Of a stretch of DNA of 64,000 nt, positions 61,740 through 64,000 are shown piece by piece. The stretch lies in NCBI RefSeq assembly GCF_040054535.1, contig NC_090779.1, positions 22,314,501 through 22,378,500 of the forward strand. The letters are read 5' to 3'. Both the position numbers and the translations under genes were made by a program. Positions within the stretch are counted from its first letter, which is position 1; each line of letters begins with the position of its first letter. The notes under the pieces were generated by a model. That model saw only the letters and a list, made by a program, of their open reading frames with translations. It was not told the DNA's origin and searched no databases. This stretch comes from Antennarius striatus (lineage: Eukaryota > Chordata > Actinopteri > Lophiiformes > Antennariidae).

Positions 61740-62448
61740 ATGAGTCTCCTTAGAGACTATCAAAAATTGCCATTGGCAATTATATTTCAAATTGTCAAGG
61801 CGGGGTATTGGGTAAAGTTTTCAACTAGCAATAATCGCGCCTCGGGTAAACCTCATAGGCTACGATACTGCCACTGCGCAAAGCTGTTGGTGAGATTGGA
61901 CCACCAGCATCATGTCTCTACTCACACTCCTCTTTGCTATGGTTTCAACAATGGCCCTGGTCTCAGCTACCAGTCTTTAGTGTGTGGGAAAAACCAAAAA
62001 CAGGGTCAGCGCCACACAGTACCTCTACAGACTATCAAAATGTTCATGTTTAAAGAGAGTGCAACACGTAAAGATCAAATGGAAAACTTAGAAAAGTACA
62101 ACTAAAGCAAACTAGAAAGGTGACAACATTATGGTGTAACTTCCAACAGAAAAAAAATCTGTATGGAAACAAACCATCTCATCTAAAATAGCATCTTTGA
62201 AGGTTTTCTTAAAACTCAAGCTGCGTGTAGTGTCTCAAACAGACTCTTCATTTACCAACACTTCATGACCCTTCTTAGAATCACAGTCACTCATCACTTC
62301 CGAGTCACAAGGGCGGGGTATTGGCTATAGCTTTCAATGAGTAGGAATTAAATGATACTTTGATGATCACTGTCTTTAGACATATCCAAGAATGTCTTGC
62401 AATGTCCCATCTATTCATCAATGAACTTATGTTACTTTTAGACAGATA
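61740..62448. repeat. array unit 8 (709 bp, short class)
   Basis: Same 150-base deletion as unit 5 (junction 62147/62148), without the extra base. It begins the GCTGTTGGTGAGATTGG variant that also marks units 9 and 10. Confidence 0.95.
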
Positions 62449-63312
62449 ATGAGTCTCCTTAGAGACTATCAAAAATTGCCATTGGCAATTATATTTCAAA
62501 TTGTCAAGGCGGGGTATTGGGTAAAGTTTTCAACTAGCAATAATCGCGCCTCGGGTAAACCTCATAGGCTACGATACTGCCACTGCGCAAAGCTGTTGGT
62601 GAGATTGGACCACCAGCATCATGTCTCTACTCACACTCCTCTTTGCTATGGTTTCAACAATGGCCCTGGTCTCAGCTACCAGTCTTTAGTGTGTGGGAAA
62701 AACCAAAAACAGGGTCAGCGCCACACAGTACCTCTACAGACTATCAAAATGTTCATGTTTAAAGAGAGTGCAACACGTAAAGATCAAATGGAAAACTTAG
62801 AAAAGTACAACTAAAGCAAACTAGAAAGGTGACAACATTATGGTGTAACTTCCAACTTTTTCCAAATATCAGATGCATTTTAATAATCGAGAAAATGTCA
62901 TGGCAACAGACGATAACAATTATGAACGTCAGATCTATTTAGAAAATTTTGAATTCCAAATTTAAGAAGTGAATAACCGAAATACACGCAGACATGACAT
63001 GAAAACAGAAAAAAAATCTGTATGGAAACAAACCATCTCATCTAAAATAGCATCTTTGAAGGTTTTCTTAAAACTCAAACTGCGTGTAGTGTCTCAAACA
63101 GACTCTTCATTTACCAACACTTCATGACCCTTCTTAGAATCACAGTCACTCATCACTTCCGAGTCAAAAGGGCAGGGTATTGGCTATAGCTTTCAATGAG
63201 TAGGAATTAAATGAAACTTTACTTTAATGATCGCTGTCTTTAGACATATCCAAGAATGTCTTGCAATGTCCCATCTATTCATCAATGAACTTATATTACT
63301 TTTAGACAGATA
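62449..63312. repeat. array unit 9 (864 bp, long class)
   Basis: Long class, carrying the TTGGTGAGA variant of unit 8. The 121-codon frame is intact. Confidence 0.95.
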
Positions 63313-64000
63313 ATGAGTCTCCTTAGAGACTATCAAAAATTGCCATTGGCAATTATATTTCAAATTGTCAAGGCGGGGTATTGGGTAAAGTTTTCAACTA
63401 GCAATAATGGCGCCTCGGGTAAACCTCATAGGCTACGATACTGCCACTGCGCAAAGCTGTTGGTGAGATTGGACCACCAGCATCATGTCTCTACTCACAC
63501 TCCTCTTTGCTATGGTTTCAACAATGGCCCTGGTCTCAGCTACCAGTCTTTAGTGTGTGGGAAAAACCAAAAACAGGGTCAGCGCCACACAGTACCTCTA
63601 CAGACTATCAAAATGTTCATGTTTAAAGAGAGTGCAACACGTAAAGATCAAATGGAAAACTTAGAAAAGTACAACTAAAGCAAACTAGAAAGGTGACAAC
63701 ATTATGGTGTAACTTCCAACAGAAAAAAAATCTGTATGGAAACAAACCATCTCATCTAAAATAGCATCTTTGAAGGTTTTCTTAAAACTCAAGCTGCGTG
63801 TAGTGTCTCAAACAGACTCTTCATTTACCAACACTTCATGACCCTTCTTAGAATCACAGTCACTCATCACTTCCGAGTCACAAGGGCGGGGTATTTGCTA
63901 TAGCTTTCAATGAGTAGGAATTAAATGATACTTTAATGATCACTGTCTTTAGACATATCCAAGAATGCCTTGCAATGTCCCATCTATTCATCAATGAACT
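63313..64000. repeat. array unit 10 (short class, cut by window end)
   Basis: It shares the short-class junction (63720/63721) and is cut at the window edge. Units 7-8 and 9-10 both read long-short, so a two-unit higher-order period of about 1573 bp may be forming. Confidence 0.95.

Larger units (their letters stand above)
55283..64000. repeat. tandem array of about 0.86-kb satellite-like units
   Basis: Head-to-tail copies of one unit fill the last 8.7 kb and run off the window. Using the anchor ATGAGTCTCCTTAGAGAC, copies start at 55866, 56725, 57584, 58443, 59302, 60012, 60876, 61740, 62449 and 63313. Spacings are 859, 859, 859, 859, 710, 864, 864, 709 and 864 bases. The 864/859 difference comes from a 5-base change in the stretch AAATGA(AACTTT)ACTTTAATGATC. 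The short class lacks 150 bases. Neighbouring copies look nearly identical, so the array is young or actively homogenised. The unit matches no known satellite or element I recognise. Total array size is unknown. Confidence 0.97.

Overview
The window looks like non-coding chromosomal DNA from a ray-finned (probably percomorph teleost) fish. The evidence is indirect. It has no bacterial-style gene packing, operons or long host ORFs. It has many CA/TG, TTA and CT microsatellites. Its mobile-element debris is of teleost type: an RTE/Expander-type LINE, L2-like LINE pieces, a hAT end with the familiar teleost terminal sequence, a tRNA-derived SINE, and a Penelope-like element with a GIY-YIG endonuclease remnant. 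I recognise no host protein-coding gene. Nearly all short ORFs look like chance.

Layout. 1-5089: AT-rich single-copy DNA with one decayed dispersed repeat and a cluster of small palindromes. 5107-7140: a 5'-truncated RTE-clade LINE on the minus strand, bounded by a perfect 17-bp target-site duplication; its reverse transcriptase ORF is long but carries one frameshift. 7158-14800: intergenic or intronic DNA with a CpG-rich promoter-like patch (about 9540-9690, minus strand), a hAT transposon end, two near-perfect hairpins with 4-nt loops, and a GA-rich stretch ending at a good splice donor. 14800-53800: about 39 kb without a recognisable gene. It holds scattered LINE, SINE and other repeat fossils, microsatellites, a degenerate palindromic minisatellite near 38.8 kb, several hairpins, and two weak exon candidates. 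53809-55190: a LINE 3' tail, then a broken Penelope-like element, then a TG microsatellite.

From about 55283 to the right edge (and certainly beyond) lies the most striking feature: a tandem array of about 0.86-kb units. Units come in three length classes (864, 859 and about 709 bp). The short class is explained by one 150-bp deletion with an AAC microhomology that has spread to three places. The leftmost unit is the most diverged, as expected at an array edge. Each unit carries a 121-codon ORF whose copy-to-copy differences look neutral. In another frame it carries a short ORF that reads like a secretory signal peptide; in the first full unit this reads on to 59 codons. A single-copy stretch just left of the Penelope remnant (54140-54197) resembles part of the unit and may mark where the array sequence came from.

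No genes here work together as a pathway. The story is one of repeat turnover: LINE insertion, Penelope-like debris, and a young homogenising tandem array.
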